Assembly: GCA_002011815.1 (NCBI GenBank)
Contig: MTOV01000024.1
Coordinates: 1-42,432, forward strand
Direction of reading: 5' to 3'
Length of the DNA stretch: 42,432 nt
Origin: Nitrospirae bacterium JdFR-86
GTDB taxonomy: Bacteria; Nitrospirota; Thermodesulfovibrionia; Thermodesulfovibrionales; JdFR-86
Both the position numbers and the translations under genes were made by a program. How positions within the stretch are numbered: position 1 is the first letter of the stretch; the number at the start of each line of letters is the position of its first letter. This document shows positions 32,875 through 40,844 of the stretch, in pieces. Under the pieces are notes generated by a model. The model was not told the DNA's origin. It did no database searches and saw only the letters and a program-made list of their open reading frames with translations.

Positions 32875-33379
32875 ACTCCACCGCCTCTTCTTTCGAGACC
32901 CTTGGCGGTGCTTCGGGGATTCTTTCAGGGTAGCCTACAGGTACAATAGCCACAGGTCTTAGATCGCCGGGCAGGTCGAGTATCTCGAACACCTCTGTCT
33001 CATGAAACGCGCCTACCCATACTGTGCCGAGTCCTAATTCATAAGCAGTAAGCATCATGCACATAATGCTGGCGGCAACATCCTGTATTGAATAGAGATT
33101 AACCCCCCTGTTTCCATATCTCGTTGCTATCCTGTAGTCAGCGCAGCCAACGACTACAAGAGGCGCTTCTGCTATAAAAGTCTGGTTCAGGGCAGCAGAG
33201 GCTATCCGCCTTTTAAGACCCGCATCCCTTATGAAATAGAATTTTCTCGACTGTAAATTCCCTGCACTCGGCGCCCAGATTAGAGCATCTATTAATCTCT
33301 CTACAGCCTCATCAGGTATTCCCTTTTTCTGAAAGTTCCTGATGCTCCTTCGCTCCTTTACAGCCCTTATGACACTCAT
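32867..33379 (-). CDS. Nitroreductase-family FMN protein
   Basis: A 170-residue flavoprotein. VKERRSIRNFQKKGIPDEAVERLIDALIWAPSAGNLQSRKF is the FMN-binding start, and LGTVWVGAF plus VPVGYPE near the end complete the site. The family reduces nitro compounds, quinones or other acceptors with NAD(P)H; the substrate is unknown. GGAGG lies just before the ATG. It is short, as in single-domain members common in anaerobes. Confidence 0.93.
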   Translation of the reverse strand: MSVIRAVKERRSIRNFQKKGIPDEAVERLIDALIWAPSAGNLQSRKFYFIRDAGLKRRIASAALNQTFIAEAPLVVVGCADYRIATRYGNRGVNLYSIQDVAASIMCMMLTAYELGLGTVWVGAFHETEVFEILDLPGDLRPVAIVPVGYPERIPEAPPRVSKEEAVEFR

Positions 33380-33433
33380 AGTGCCTCCTTTCAGTGAGCA
33401 GTGAACAGTCTAAATAGACCATCCACTGTCACA

Positions 33434-33868
33434 TCAAAGTTTAAGCAGTGACAGACCGGATGAAGGGTCAAGCTCCCTTACGGCATTAATGCCCTTAAGC
33501 TCCATAATCACGGCTTCAAGCACAAGGAAAGTCTCTGAGTCTCCCCTCAGACAGCCGACTTTAGCTACATCTCTTTTGCCAAATGCACCATGCAGGTGAA
33601 TCTTCGGTTCATCCGCTTCATAAAAGATGGTGCCTATGGCGATTATTTCATGGCTTTCGTCAATCTGTCTCCACACAGGCTGAGGCGGAAGTTCCTCTTT
33701 CTCAGGACCAACAACAACCCTGCCTTTTTTTACCCCTCCAATAAGATAGACAACCGCAGCCCTTATGCCCTCGTCCTTTGAAATCTTTGCAAGATTGCCA
33801 AGCACATCCTCGCCGTCTTCAAACCGGGCGACTACGACTCTTCCGGTCTTCCCAATCTGATACTTCAT
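33434..33868 (-). CDS. PPC/PCC (DUF296) domain protein
   Basis: The 144-residue protein is a stand-alone PPC domain: GEDVLGNLAKISKDEGIRAAVVYLIGGVKKGRV, IIAIGTIFYEADEPKIHLHGAFGKRD and a C-terminal VLEAVIMEL strand. In plants this domain follows AT-hooks; in prokaryotes it forms trimers of unknown role, with His in HLHG possibly binding metal. It overlaps the DUF763 stop by 4 bases (ATGA) with GGAGG upstream, so the two are co-translated. Confidence 0.9.
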   Translation of the reverse strand: MKYQIGKTGRVVVARFEDGEDVLGNLAKISKDEGIRAAVVYLIGGVKKGRVVVGPEKEELPPQPVWRQIDESHEIIAIGTIFYEADEPKIHLHGAFGKRDVAKVGCLRGDSETFLVLEAVIMELKGINAVRELDPSSGLSLLKL

Positions 33869-34929
33869 AAAGCCTCCTTGAAATACATGTTTAATCTTTT
33901 CAATGCATTAACTTTATCTGTATTGCCTACTCTGGCTGATTCTATTGCCTTTCTCATCACCTCGATAGACCTGTCATAAGTTGTTCTGTCAACTGGAAAA
34001 GGAGTGCCGTCTTTGCCTCCATGCGCAAAGCTGAACCTCGCCGGGTCACGATAACTCGGCGGCTTGCCGTAGATTAACTCTGACAAAAGACTCAACGCCC
34101 TGATGGTCTTTGGACCCACTCCCTCGATGCCAAGAAGGCTCTCGAAATCTTCAGGCTGTCTTTCATAAGTTTTGGTAAGAATGCTCTTGAATCTTTCGGG
34201 TCTAATGTCTGAAAAATTAATATTATGCCTTAGAGGCGCTTTCAGTTCTTTTATCACTTTCTCCGGATTCTGCCTTGCCAGAGAAACTGACAAATTTCTT
34301 GCATCCTCGCTTTCTTTTGCAACCATGTTCAGGGTGCGATGTTTTCTGTCACAGCAGATTGCCTTATGAGGCTCGACGACAAAATCTCTGACATCCTCGG
34401 AAAGCCAGTGATAACGCCTTGCAGTTCTATTAAGGGCATTCATTCCCTGCTGTATCACTGCCCATTTGCCTTCGTGCGTGAAAACAAAGACATGGTGGTA
34501 AAGCTGGTATCCGTCCTGCAGAGCAGTGTTGTCAACCTTTGCCGACATTCTGCTTGCGTATACAAGCGGTGAAGGGTTGATATGATATTTGTCAGCGTAA
34601 AGCAAAATCTGCTCAGGTGTCTTTCTTGAGGTTGCACCTTTGCCGCCTGCAATGAAGATGCCGAGTTCCTTTTCCATTCCTTTAATGCCTTCCTTTAATG
34701 CACCGGTAACTGTCGTCGTCAAACCGCTTGAGTGCCAGTCGAATGCAAGAACACAGCCCAGTGCCTGAAACCAATAAGGGTCGGAAAGCCTTCTTAGTAA
34801 CTCTGTTTGCCCAAACTCCCTTACAATGGCATATACAATTTCTCTCGACAGTGCCACCATTCTTGAGAAAAGCCAGCGGGGAGCTTTACCGTGATGAAGA
34901 GGAAGCGTTGCGGTACCTGTCCTCGGCAT
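33865..34929 (-). CDS. DUF763 protein
   Basis: A 354-residue cytoplasmic protein. The start RTGTATLPLHHGKAPRWLFSRMVALSREIV and the RLSDPYWFQALGCVLAFDWHSSGLTTTVTGALKEG block are characteristic of DUF763, a family common in archaea and thermophilic or anaerobic bacteria. A helix-hairpin-helix (IEGVGPKTIRALSLLSELIYG, about 267-287) suggests nucleic-acid binding. The enzymatic role is unknown. No Shine-Dalgarno is visible; a small Cys-rich gene ends 6 bases upstream. Confidence 0.9.
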   Translation of the reverse strand: MPRTGTATLPLHHGKAPRWLFSRMVALSREIVYAIVREFGQTELLRRLSDPYWFQALGCVLAFDWHSSGLTTTVTGALKEGIKGMEKELGIFIAGGKGATSRKTPEQILLYADKYHINPSPLVYASRMSAKVDNTALQDGYQLYHHVFVFTHEGKWAVIQQGMNALNRTARRYHWLSEDVRDFVVEPHKAICCDRKHRTLNMVAKESEDARNLSVSLARQNPEKVIKELKAPLRHNINFSDIRPERFKSILTKTYERQPEDFESLLGIEGVGPKTIRALSLLSELIYGKPPSYRDPARFSFAHGGKDGTPFPVDRTTYDRSIEVMRKAIESARVGNTDKVNALKRLNMYFKEAL

Positions 34930-34935
34930 TTTAAA

Positions 34936-35145
34936 TTACCATGTTACAGAAAGGATACGCTCTATATCACCCTGCAGCCTGTTGAACTTGCATTCAATTA
35001 CCATGCACTCGTCTGACCTGTAGCAGTATCCTCCCTTTACAACCACATGGATATATATTCCACTTTTTTCTTTATGTGGACACGGGATATGTAATTTGCC
35101 TGTAAACTCGCAAAACCGCTTTGTATTCAGCAGGTCTTTCTTCAT
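34936..35145 (-). CDS. Small cysteine-rich protein, possible zinc-binding
   Basis: The 69-residue protein contains Cys12, Cys22, Cys41, Cys47 and Cys52, plus His24 (PCPHKEKSG), compatible with a small metal-binding fold. No signal peptide. ATG 35145 is chosen since a TATAAT (35157-35152 on the minus strand) ends 6 bases before it; longer frames would run through this promoter. It is the first gene of the DUF763-PPC transcript. I do not recognise a family. Confidence 0.6.
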   Translation of the reverse strand: MKKDLLNTKRFCEFTGKLHIPCPHKEKSGIYIHVVVKGGYCYRSDECMVIECKFNRLQGDIERILSVTW

Positions 35146-35151
35146 ACTTAT

Positions 35152-35157
35152 ATTATA
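35152..35157 (-). promoter_or_regulatory. -10 box of the small Cys-rich gene (probable leaderless start)
   Basis: A perfect TATAAT on the minus strand ends 6 bases before the ATG at 35145. The -35 region is only T-rich. No Shine-Dalgarno site fits between. Confidence 0.45.
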
Positions 35158-35185
35158 CGCAACATGAAATCGAAAAAAACCCCTC

Positions 35186-35215
35186 TTGTAAATACTTTGT
35201 TTACATGGATATAAT
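35186..35215 (+). promoter_or_regulatory. Putative sigma-70 promoter of pheT
   Basis: TTGTAA (35186-35191) and a perfect TATAAT (35210-35215) are 18 bases apart. The -10 box ends 9 bases before the pheT ATG, so transcription should begin 1-3 bases before the codon and the mRNA is probably leaderless. Confidence 0.6.
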
Positions 35216-35224
35216 AACCAAATT

Positions 35225-37276
35225 ATGCATGTCCCTCTAAGTTGGCTTAAAGAATTTATAGACATTGAGATATCCGCTGACGAGGTCGCCCAGAAATTAA
35301 CACTGGCAGGCCTTGAAGTAGAGGCTATTGATTACCTCGATGACGACTATGTTTTTGAAGTCAATGTCACACCAAACAGAGGCGACTGCCTGAGCATCTT
35401 AGGCATTGCCAGGGAACTTTCAGCCATAACAGGCATACCTTTAAAAATCCCTGAACACGAGATAAAAGCCGAAGAAGACTACGACTTCAAGATAGAAATA
35501 AAAGACAAAGAACTCTGCAACAGATATACAGGCAGGGTCGTTAAAGGCGTAACCATAGCCGACTCCCCTGACTGGATAAAAACACGGCTTGAAAAATGCG
35601 GCATAAGAGCAATAAACAACATCGTTGACATTACAAACTACGTGCTTCTTGAACTCGGACACCCGCTTCATGCATTCGACCTTGACACACTCATGGGAAA
35701 CACCATCAGGGTGGATGTCGCAGGAGAAAACCAGAGCATTGTTACACTTGACGGAGTAGAAAGAAAACTTCCTGAAAGCGCCCTTCTCATCTGGGATGCA
35801 GAACGCCCTGTGGCAGTAGCAGGCGTTATGGGAGGCGCTGAAACCGAAGTTACAGAATCCACCAAAAACATATTCCTTGAGAGCGCTTATTTCAAACCCA
35901 CATCTATCAGGAGGACATCAAAGGCACTTGGGCTTAAATCAGAATCCTCATACAGGTTTGAAAGAGGCACAGACATCGAGATGCTCGAGACCGCACTTGA
36001 CCGCACTGCGTTCCTGATTGAAAAAATAGCAGGAGGCAAAATCGGGAAAAAGATTGACGCCTACCCGAAAAAATTCGTGCCTGAGCCGGTAACCGTCAGA
36101 TACGAAAAAGTAAACAGACTCCTCGGCACCGACATCCCCCACGAAGACATGCTGAATACCCTGAAAAAACTCAACCTCGATATAAAAACAGAAAAGGACT
36201 ATTTTATTGTAACCCCGCCTTCATCCCGGTCAGACCTAAAAAGAGATGCAGATATAATCGAAGAGATTGCAAGACTTTACGGCTATGACAGAATTCCAAC
36301 CACTGTGCCTAAAGCGGATATTACATCAGCAGGCAAAAAGACATGGCGTCACATATTATCTGACATAAAAAATGCAATGCTTAAAGAAGGTTTTCATGAA
36401 GCCGTTAATTACAGTTTCATGAATGAGAAATACCTTGATATCCTGAATATCCCGGAAGACGACAGAAGACGCAAAACCATCAGGCTGAAAAACCCGCTTA
36501 GAAAAGAAGACTCGCTTCTCAGAACAATGATTCTTCCTTCCCTCGTCGAAAACTTTATTTATAACTTCTTTAGAGGCATTAAGGATATTCGTATATTTGA
36601 AACCTCAAAGGTATTTGAAAATACCGGCGAGGCACTGCCTCTTGAATCCCTGCGTCTTGGCGGTATTTATTTCAAGGAGAAAACCCCTTCGCTGTGGAAG
36701 GAAACAGCAGAGGATTTCTATCTGGTAAAAGGGGCACTGGAGTCTCTTTTTGAAAAACTCAAGATTAAAGAATGCTCTTTCTCTCCTTCAGGAGAGCCTT
36801 TCCTTCATCCGGGGAAGTCAGCAGACATCTATATAGCAGGTGAGAGAACAGGCTTTATGGGAGCGCTATCACCAGAAGTAGTAGAAAGGCTCGATGTCAA
36901 GACAAAAAGCGATATACTGGTATTTGAGCTTGACGTGGATAAATTGCTTTCCTTTATACCTGAAAGCCTGACATACACGCCTATACCGAAATTCCCTCCG
37001 ATAGAACGTGATGTGGCACTGGTTATAGACGACAGCATAAAGGCATCTGAGATAATAAATCTCATACGTGCATACCCGACGGAATTCATCGAAGAGGTCT
37101 CAGTGTTCGACTTCTACAAAGGGAGCAATATCCCTGAGGGCAAAAAAAGTCTTGCCTTCAGTATCCGCTACAGGTCAAAGGAACGCACACTTACTGATGA
37201 AGAAGTGGAAACCCTGCACAAAGGACTCATTGAGTATCTTACGGCAAAGACAGGCGGAAAGATACGGGGTCAATAA
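35225..37276 (+). CDS. pheT: Phenylalanyl-tRNA synthetase beta subunit, short form without B2 tRNA-binding domain
   Basis: The 683-residue subunit works with PheS to charge tRNA-Phe. It has the B1 start (MHVPLSWLKEFIDIEISADEVAQKLTLAGLEVE), B3/B4 (YTGRVVKGVTIADSPDWIKTRL, NNIVDITNYVLLELGHPLHAFD), B5 (VTVRYEKVNRLLG), the catalytic-like core and the C-terminal anticodon-recognition FDX-ACB domain (PIPKFPPIERDVALVIDD). Between GLEVE (about residue 32) and TPNRGDCL (about 49) there are under 20 residues; E. coli PheT has over 110 there, forming the EMAP-II-like B2 domain. B2 is therefore absent. pheS, normally upstream, is not adjacent. The gene has its own promoter and no Shine-Dalgarno. Confidence 0.95.
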   Translation: MHVPLSWLKEFIDIEISADEVAQKLTLAGLEVEAIDYLDDDYVFEVNVTPNRGDCLSILGIARELSAITGIPLKIPEHEIKAEEDYDFKIEIKDKELCNRYTGRVVKGVTIADSPDWIKTRLEKCGIRAINNIVDITNYVLLELGHPLHAFDLDTLMGNTIRVDVAGENQSIVTLDGVERKLPESALLIWDAERPVAVAGVMGGAETEVTESTKNIFLESAYFKPTSIRRTSKALGLKSESSYRFERGTDIEMLETALDRTAFLIEKIAGGKIGKKIDAYPKKFVPEPVTVRYEKVNRLLGTDIPHEDMLNTLKKLNLDIKTEKDYFIVTPPSSRSDLKRDADIIEEIARLYGYDRIPTTVPKADITSAGKKTWRHILSDIKNAMLKEGFHEAVNYSFMNEKYLDILNIPEDDRRRKTIRLKNPLRKEDSLLRTMILPSLVENFIYNFFRGIKDIRIFETSKVFENTGEALPLESLRLGGIYFKEKTPSLWKETAEDFYLVKGALESLFEKLKIKECSFSPSGEPFLHPGKSADIYIAGERTGFMGALSPEVVERLDVKTKSDILVFELDVDKLLSFIPESLTYTPIPKFPPIERDVALVIDDSIKASEIINLIRAYPTEFIEEVSVFDFYKGSNIPEGKKSLAFSIRYRSKERTLTDEEVETLHKGLIEYLTAKTGGKIRGQ

Positions 37277-37321
37277 CTTCTGTCCGGGCAAAACTCATAA
37301 ATAAAATCCAAAACTTTATAA

Positions 37322-37457
37322 CCCCATTTGAAAATTTCAGGTTCATGAAGGAGACCGGAGGGTTAAAAATTTTTGCATGTCTGAGGTCGGTTAGACCGAG
37401 TTCTGCAAAAATTTACCGGAGGTCGACTGAATGAACCGTCCGGAAATTTTCATGGGG
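37322..37457. repeat. Nested imperfect palindrome (MITE/REP-like element)
   Basis: Four nested pairings fold this stretch into one long hairpin: CCCCAT and GAAAATTTC (37322-37338) with GAAATTTTC and ATGGGG (37443-37457); GGTTCAT (37340-37346) with ATGAACC (37431-37437); 37367-37377 with 37404-37414; and TCGGT/ACCGA (37387-37391 with 37395-37399) at the tip. No open frame fits. It looks like a non-autonomous mobile repeat or structured RNA. Confidence 0.7.
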
Positions 37458-37469
37458 CGCCCTTTTTGC

Positions 37470-37497
37470 GCTACTTTTTGGGCGAGCAAAAAGTAGC
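37470..37497. repeat. Perfect 11-bp hairpin next to the nested palindrome
   Basis: GCTACTTTTTG (37470-37480) pairs with CAAAAAGTAGC (37487-37497) around GGCGAG. Similar intergenic segments with a G/C-rich loop flanked by an A/T-rich arm are frequent repeats in bacterial genomes. It could act as a terminator for pheT on the plus strand, though no T run follows. Confidence 0.6.
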
Positions 37498-37534
37498 AAG
37501 GGGTTTTGGGGCAAGCAAGAAAAGAACTATGAAA

Positions 37535-37978
37535 CTATCTCTTTGAATCAATCATTATCGTCACAGGACCGTCATTAACCAGATGGACTGCCATATAGGC
37601 AGCAAACTCACCTGAGCTTACTTTCACTCCGGATTCGTTTAGCCTTTTGACAAATTCAAGATACATTTCTTCTGCCTTTGAAGGCTTCTCAGCAGCATCA
37701 AAAGAAGGTCTGTTTCCACGCCTTGTGTCAGCCATGAGTGTAAACTGACTGACCACAAGCACCTCACCGTCTATGTCTTTCACAGAAAGGTTCATTTTTC
37801 CATCTGAATCCTCGAATATTCTGAGATTGGAAACTTTTCTTATGAGATAATCAAGATCATCTCCTGTATCGCCCTTCTGCACCCCTAAAAGCACGAGCAT
37901 ACCCTTGCCTATTGAGGCGACCCTCTTGCCCTCAATTTCAACCCTCGCTTCTGAAACACGCTGGATTAACGCCTTCAT
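37535..37978 (-). CDS. dtd: D-aminoacyl-tRNA deacylase
   Basis: The 147-residue enzyme removes D-amino acids (and glycine from tRNA-Ala) from mischarged tRNAs. Family motifs are SQFTL (about 78-82) and NDGPVT near the C terminus, the latter being the Gly-cis-Pro chirality filter. The start [17 protein letters not shown] is canonical, so ATG 37978 is used rather than the longer frame. A TTGACC/TATACT promoter ends 10 bases upstream with no Shine-Dalgarno. Confidence 0.96.
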   Translation of the reverse strand: MKALIQRVSEARVEIEGKRVASIGKGMLVLLGVQKGDTGDDLDYLIRKVSNLRIFEDSDGKMNLSVKDIDGEVLVVSQFTLMADTRRGNRPSFDAAEKPSKAEEMYLEFVKRLNESGVKVSSGEFAAYMAVHLVNDGPVTIMIDSKR

Positions 37979-37988
37979 AAGTGCCGAT

Positions 37989-38018
37989 AGTATAAGAACA
38001 AACAAGTGAATGGGTCAA
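37989..38018 (-). promoter_or_regulatory. Sigma-70 promoter of dtd
   Basis: On the minus strand TTGACC (38018-38013) and TATACT (37994-37989) are 18 bases apart. The start would fall about 3 bases before the ATG, again suggesting a leaderless mRNA. Confidence 0.6.
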
Positions 38019-38046
38019 TGTCTCTCCTGATATACTTAAAAACTGA

Positions 38047-38077
38047 CAGGCGGGGTTTCTTAAAACCACCCCGCCTG
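38047..38077 (-). terminator. Terminator of the DsrC-like gene
   Basis: CAGGCGGGGT (38047-38056) pairs perfectly with ACCCCGCCTG (38068-38077). On the minus strand the stem is followed by TCAGTTTTT. It lies 43 bases past the DsrC-like stop. Confidence 0.8.
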
Positions 38078-38120
38078 AAAATTCACTGGCTGGAAAATAA
38101 GGCAAGGGGAAAACCGCGTA

Positions 38121-38483
38121 TTAATCAGGGACAAGCAACCTGTATAGCTTTTTGGCTTCATCCACTGACTCTGTGGCAACCACCTCAGGATTGGGAAGCC
38201 CGGCTATCTTCCATGCTTTCAATGGGTCTATGAACTCTTCGGTTACGCAGTCCCTTGGCTGATGAACATTCTTGCATACAGCGCGCAGAATAGGAAACGC
38301 ATTATACTGCTTGTAGTATTGCCTCATGAAGTTTATAACCTCCATTCGCTCTTTTGTAAGCTCAGGCACCCCTTCCCGCTCTGCTATCGCACATGCCACT
38401 TTTTCATTCCAGTCATCAAAATTGGCAAGAAACCCCTTGTCATCCAGCTCAACTTCCAATCCTGCATACTCGATTACCGGCAT
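38121..38483 (-). CDS. DsrC/TusE-family protein lacking both redox cysteines
   Basis: The 120-residue protein has the DsrC fold signature: DDKGFLANFDDWNEKVACAIAE and the C-terminal WKIAGLPNPE segment. Canonical DsrC carries two Cys in this arm (A-C-K-I-A-G-L-P-K-P-T-G-C-V) that carry sulfur as a trisulfide. Here they are Trp91 and Val102, and an 18-residue extension follows. Cysteines at 31, 70 and 79 are elsewhere. It therefore cannot act as the usual sulfur carrier and resembles the Cys-less regulatory DsrC-like paralogs. ATG 38483 is fixed by GGAGG 6 bases upstream. Confidence 0.87.
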   Translation of the reverse strand: MPVIEYAGLEVELDDKGFLANFDDWNEKVACAIAEREGVPELTKERMEVINFMRQYYKQYNAFPILRAVCKNVHQPRDCVTEEFIDPLKAWKIAGLPNPEVVATESVDEAKKLYRLLVPD

Positions 38484-38630
38484 GTCACCCTCCTTTCTTA
38501 TAAAGGGCATAAAAAATGCCTTTCTCTGATTTGGAATCACCTTCTTTAGTTACTACTTAGCACCAAAAGGCTTACCTGTCAAGGCGAACACCCTTTAAAC
38601 ACACAAAAGGATTCTGTTATGATGATTCCA

Positions 38631-39449
38631 ATGACACAGGAAGACGCCCTTCGGGAAGAAATAAAAAGGCTGAGGAAGGCTCTTGCAAAACTCACTCCTG
38701 ATCTGGAGACCCTCCTGAGACTAAGAGGATTCAGAATATATAAAAGAGAACCTGCAGAAGACCTACTCCTGCCTGAGGCAAAATTCATAGACGACTTCTA
38801 CGAGATGATGAAAAAATACTCCTTCAGGCTCTTCCTCAGGGATGTAATAAAACATCAGGATATGTTTACTGAAAAAGAAGTCACAAGATATGCAACAGCA
38901 GAAGTAACAAGACACTACATCGACTACCTGCTCGATATAGAACTGGCAGAGAAGACAGAAACAGGTTTCAGACTCGTTAAACGCCCTATAAAGAGTTTCG
39001 GTGAGACCCTCGAATGGTTCCTCTCTGAGATATTCAAAAGGGAGTTCTTCACGGATGCGATATGGGGTGTAAAATTCAAAAGACCTAAAGTCGGCGGGGA
39101 CTATGACCTCATCGCAAAAATCAACGGCTCTATACTTTACATGGAAGTGAAATCATCACCTCCAAAGCAGATATATGCAAACGAGATAACAGCATTCCTT
39201 GACAGGGTATATGACCTTAACGCCGAGGTGGCAATATTCTTCATGGACACGGAACTCAGGATGAAAGACAAAATCGTCCCTATGTTCGAGGATGAACTGA
39301 AAAGAAGGCACAAACCACCGCCTGAAGTCAAGAGGATGGAAAAAGAACTCTTTCAGATATCAGACAGAATTTTTATAATAAATGCAAAGGACAGCATCAT
39401 GGGCAACATCGAAAAAGTCCTGAGCTGGTATTTCAGGAGGAAGACATGA
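38631..39449 (+). CDS. PD-(D/E)XK nuclease-like protein with coiled-coil N terminus
   Basis: The 272-residue protein starts with a charged coiled-coil-like helix (about 2-45), a helical middle (about 50-140), and a nuclease-like core: GGDYDLIAKINGSILYMEVKSS, giving Asp157 or Asp159 and Glu172-x-Lys174 in the D-(E)xK arrangement of restriction-like endonucleases. The target is unknown. ATG 38631 is preferred since TATGAT (38618-38623) ends 7 bases upstream with no Shine-Dalgarno; ATG 38619 would overlap that box. It overlaps the tiny Cys protein by 4 bases and heads a transcript leading to the metallopeptidase and ATPase. Confidence 0.75.
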   Translation: MTQEDALREEIKRLRKALAKLTPDLETLLRLRGFRIYKREPAEDLLLPEAKFIDDFYEMMKKYSFRLFLRDVIKHQDMFTEKEVTRYATAEVTRHYIDYLLDIELAEKTETGFRLVKRPIKSFGETLEWFLSEIFKREFFTDAIWGVKFKRPKVGGDYDLIAKINGSILYMEVKSSPPKQIYANEITAFLDRVYDLNAEVAIFFMDTELRMKDKIVPMFEDELKRRHKPPPEVKRMEKELFQISDRIFIINAKDSIMGNIEKVLSWYFRRKT

Positions 39450-39628
39450 CCAAAACAACGAATATCTGTGCAATCTGCGCCTGGAGGGCTACATGCCAGA
39501 AAAAATTCTCTATCTCAGGCAAGGATATGCGCTGCCCTGATTTCGTAAGAGACCTCTCGATCAAAGAAAAAGAGGAAGAAAAGGAAGAGGAAGAAAAGAA
39601 AGAAGAGAAAGAAAAAAAGGAGAAATAA
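39446..39628 (+). CDS. Tiny four-Cys protein with Lys/Glu-rich tail
   Basis: A 60-residue protein with Cys8, Cys11, Cys17 and Cys30 (CAICAWRATCQKKF, RCPDF), probably a zinc or iron-sulfur site, and a 22-residue tail made almost only of Glu and Lys. No signal peptide. It overlaps the nuclease-like gene (ATGA) and ends 1 base before the ATT-start gene, whose Shine-Dalgarno lies in the Lys/Glu tail. I do not recognise a named family; its tight linkage suggests it works with the nuclease-like protein. Confidence 0.7.
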   Translation: MTKTTNICAICAWRATCQKKFSISGKDMRCPDFVRDLSIKEKEEEKEEEEKKEEKEKKEK

Positions 39629-39629
39629 T

Positions 39630-40844
39630 ATTCTCAGGGCAATAGCCTATAGTCTTCTTTTAGTCCTTATCGTCATAATAGCATACCTGTATTTTCAAGG
39701 CTTCAGTATAAGCCCAAGGCAGAAAGAGCCTCCAAGCATACAGGGGACTCCCTTAGTCACTATAAAATTACGATATGAGTCAGCCAAAACCACAAAACCC
39801 AAACCACCAGAATCTGAAGCACCCCTGACTGAGACCACTCACCCGATACAGACGGAAAAAACCAATCGTAAACTCATTGAAAAAGCTATAGAAAGCTTTA
39901 ACAAAGGGGATTACGAAAACGCAGCCGAACTCTTCAAAGAGCTTTCAGAAAAAGACACAAAAGCGCTTATCGGCGTAGGGCTTTCATACTTCAAACTCAA
40001 TGATTACGACATGGCTATTTACTATCTTGAAAGGGCAATCGAAGAAAGCGGTGACGAATTCCTTGCAAGAAAAATTCTTGCCTTTGCTTACTACAACAAA
40101 GACGACATTGACAGCAGTCTCTTCAACACCAGAGCAGGACTTTCCCAAAAAGAAGACCCTGAACTCAAGGCCTTCTACAATAGACTCCTGAAGGAAAAAA
40201 ACGCACAGGAACACTATATAAGAGAATCAACCCTGCATTTTAACGTTCTCTTCGACGGCTACGAACACAGCGAACTGAGCAGAAAGGTCATTGACATACT
40301 TGAAGACGCCTACAACTCGATAGGAAATGAGATGAATTATTTTCCTTCTCAGCCTGTAACAGTTATACTCTATACTGAGAAGGACTTTTATGATGTAACA
40401 CGGGTTCCGGTATGGGCAGGGGGAGCCTACGACGGTAAGATAAGACTGGCTGTGAAGGGCATCGAAAGGCAGGGTGACAGGGCATTGAGGAGCATACTTT
40501 TCCACGAGTATACGCATGCAATGGTGTATTCTATTACCCCGGAATGCCCCATCTGGATCAATGAAGGGCTGGCAGAATACTTTTCAGAAGAGAATATTGA
40601 AAAAACCGGTCAGGTTATCCCGCTCACTTCGCTTGAAAAATCCTTTCCCACAAACAAACAACAGGCAAAAACTGCTTACAGAGAGAGTTATTCTGCAGTC
40701 TCATATCTCATAGACAGATTCGGCGCCTACAGCATAAAAGAGTTCCTTTTTTCTCTTGCAGAAGGCACTGACCTCGACGAGGCATTCGCATCAGCGTTCT
40801 TTATAACTTACAATGAATTTGTCTCAGAGTGGGGTAAAAATTGA
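39630..40844 (+). CDS. Membrane-anchored TPR plus gluzincin-type metallopeptidase (MA-like), probable ATT start
   Basis: The 404-residue protein has an N-terminal helix (ILRAIAYSLLLVLIVIIAYLYF-type, about 2-24), a Pro-rich linker, two or three TPR-like repeats (about 80-150) and a peptidase domain with HEYTH at 292-296 (Glu293 catalytic) and NEGLAEYF with Glu312 as third zinc ligand. It is probably a periplasmic-facing protease. The frame is open from 39627, but the first ATG (40011) would remove the anchor and most TPRs. AAGGAG (39617-39622) sits 7 bases before an in-frame ATT at 39630, so ATT is the likely start. Its stop overlaps the TTG start of the ATPase gene. Confidence 0.82.
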   Translation: MLRAIAYSLLLVLIVIIAYLYFQGFSISPRQKEPPSIQGTPLVTIKLRYESAKTTKPKPPESEAPLTETTHPIQTEKTNRKLIEKAIESFNKGDYENAAELFKELSEKDTKALIGVGLSYFKLNDYDMAIYYLERAIEESGDEFLARKILAFAYYNKDDIDSSLFNTRAGLSQKEDPELKAFYNRLLKEKNAQEHYIRESTLHFNVLFDGYEHSELSRKVIDILEDAYNSIGNEMNYFPSQPVTVILYTEKDFYDVTRVPVWAGGAYDGKIRLAVKGIERQGDRALRSILFHEYTHAMVYSITPECPIWINEGLAEYFSEENIEKTGQVIPLTSLEKSFPTNKQQAKTAYRESYSAVSYLIDRFGAYSIKEFLFSLAEGTDLDEAFASAFFITYNEFVSEWGKN

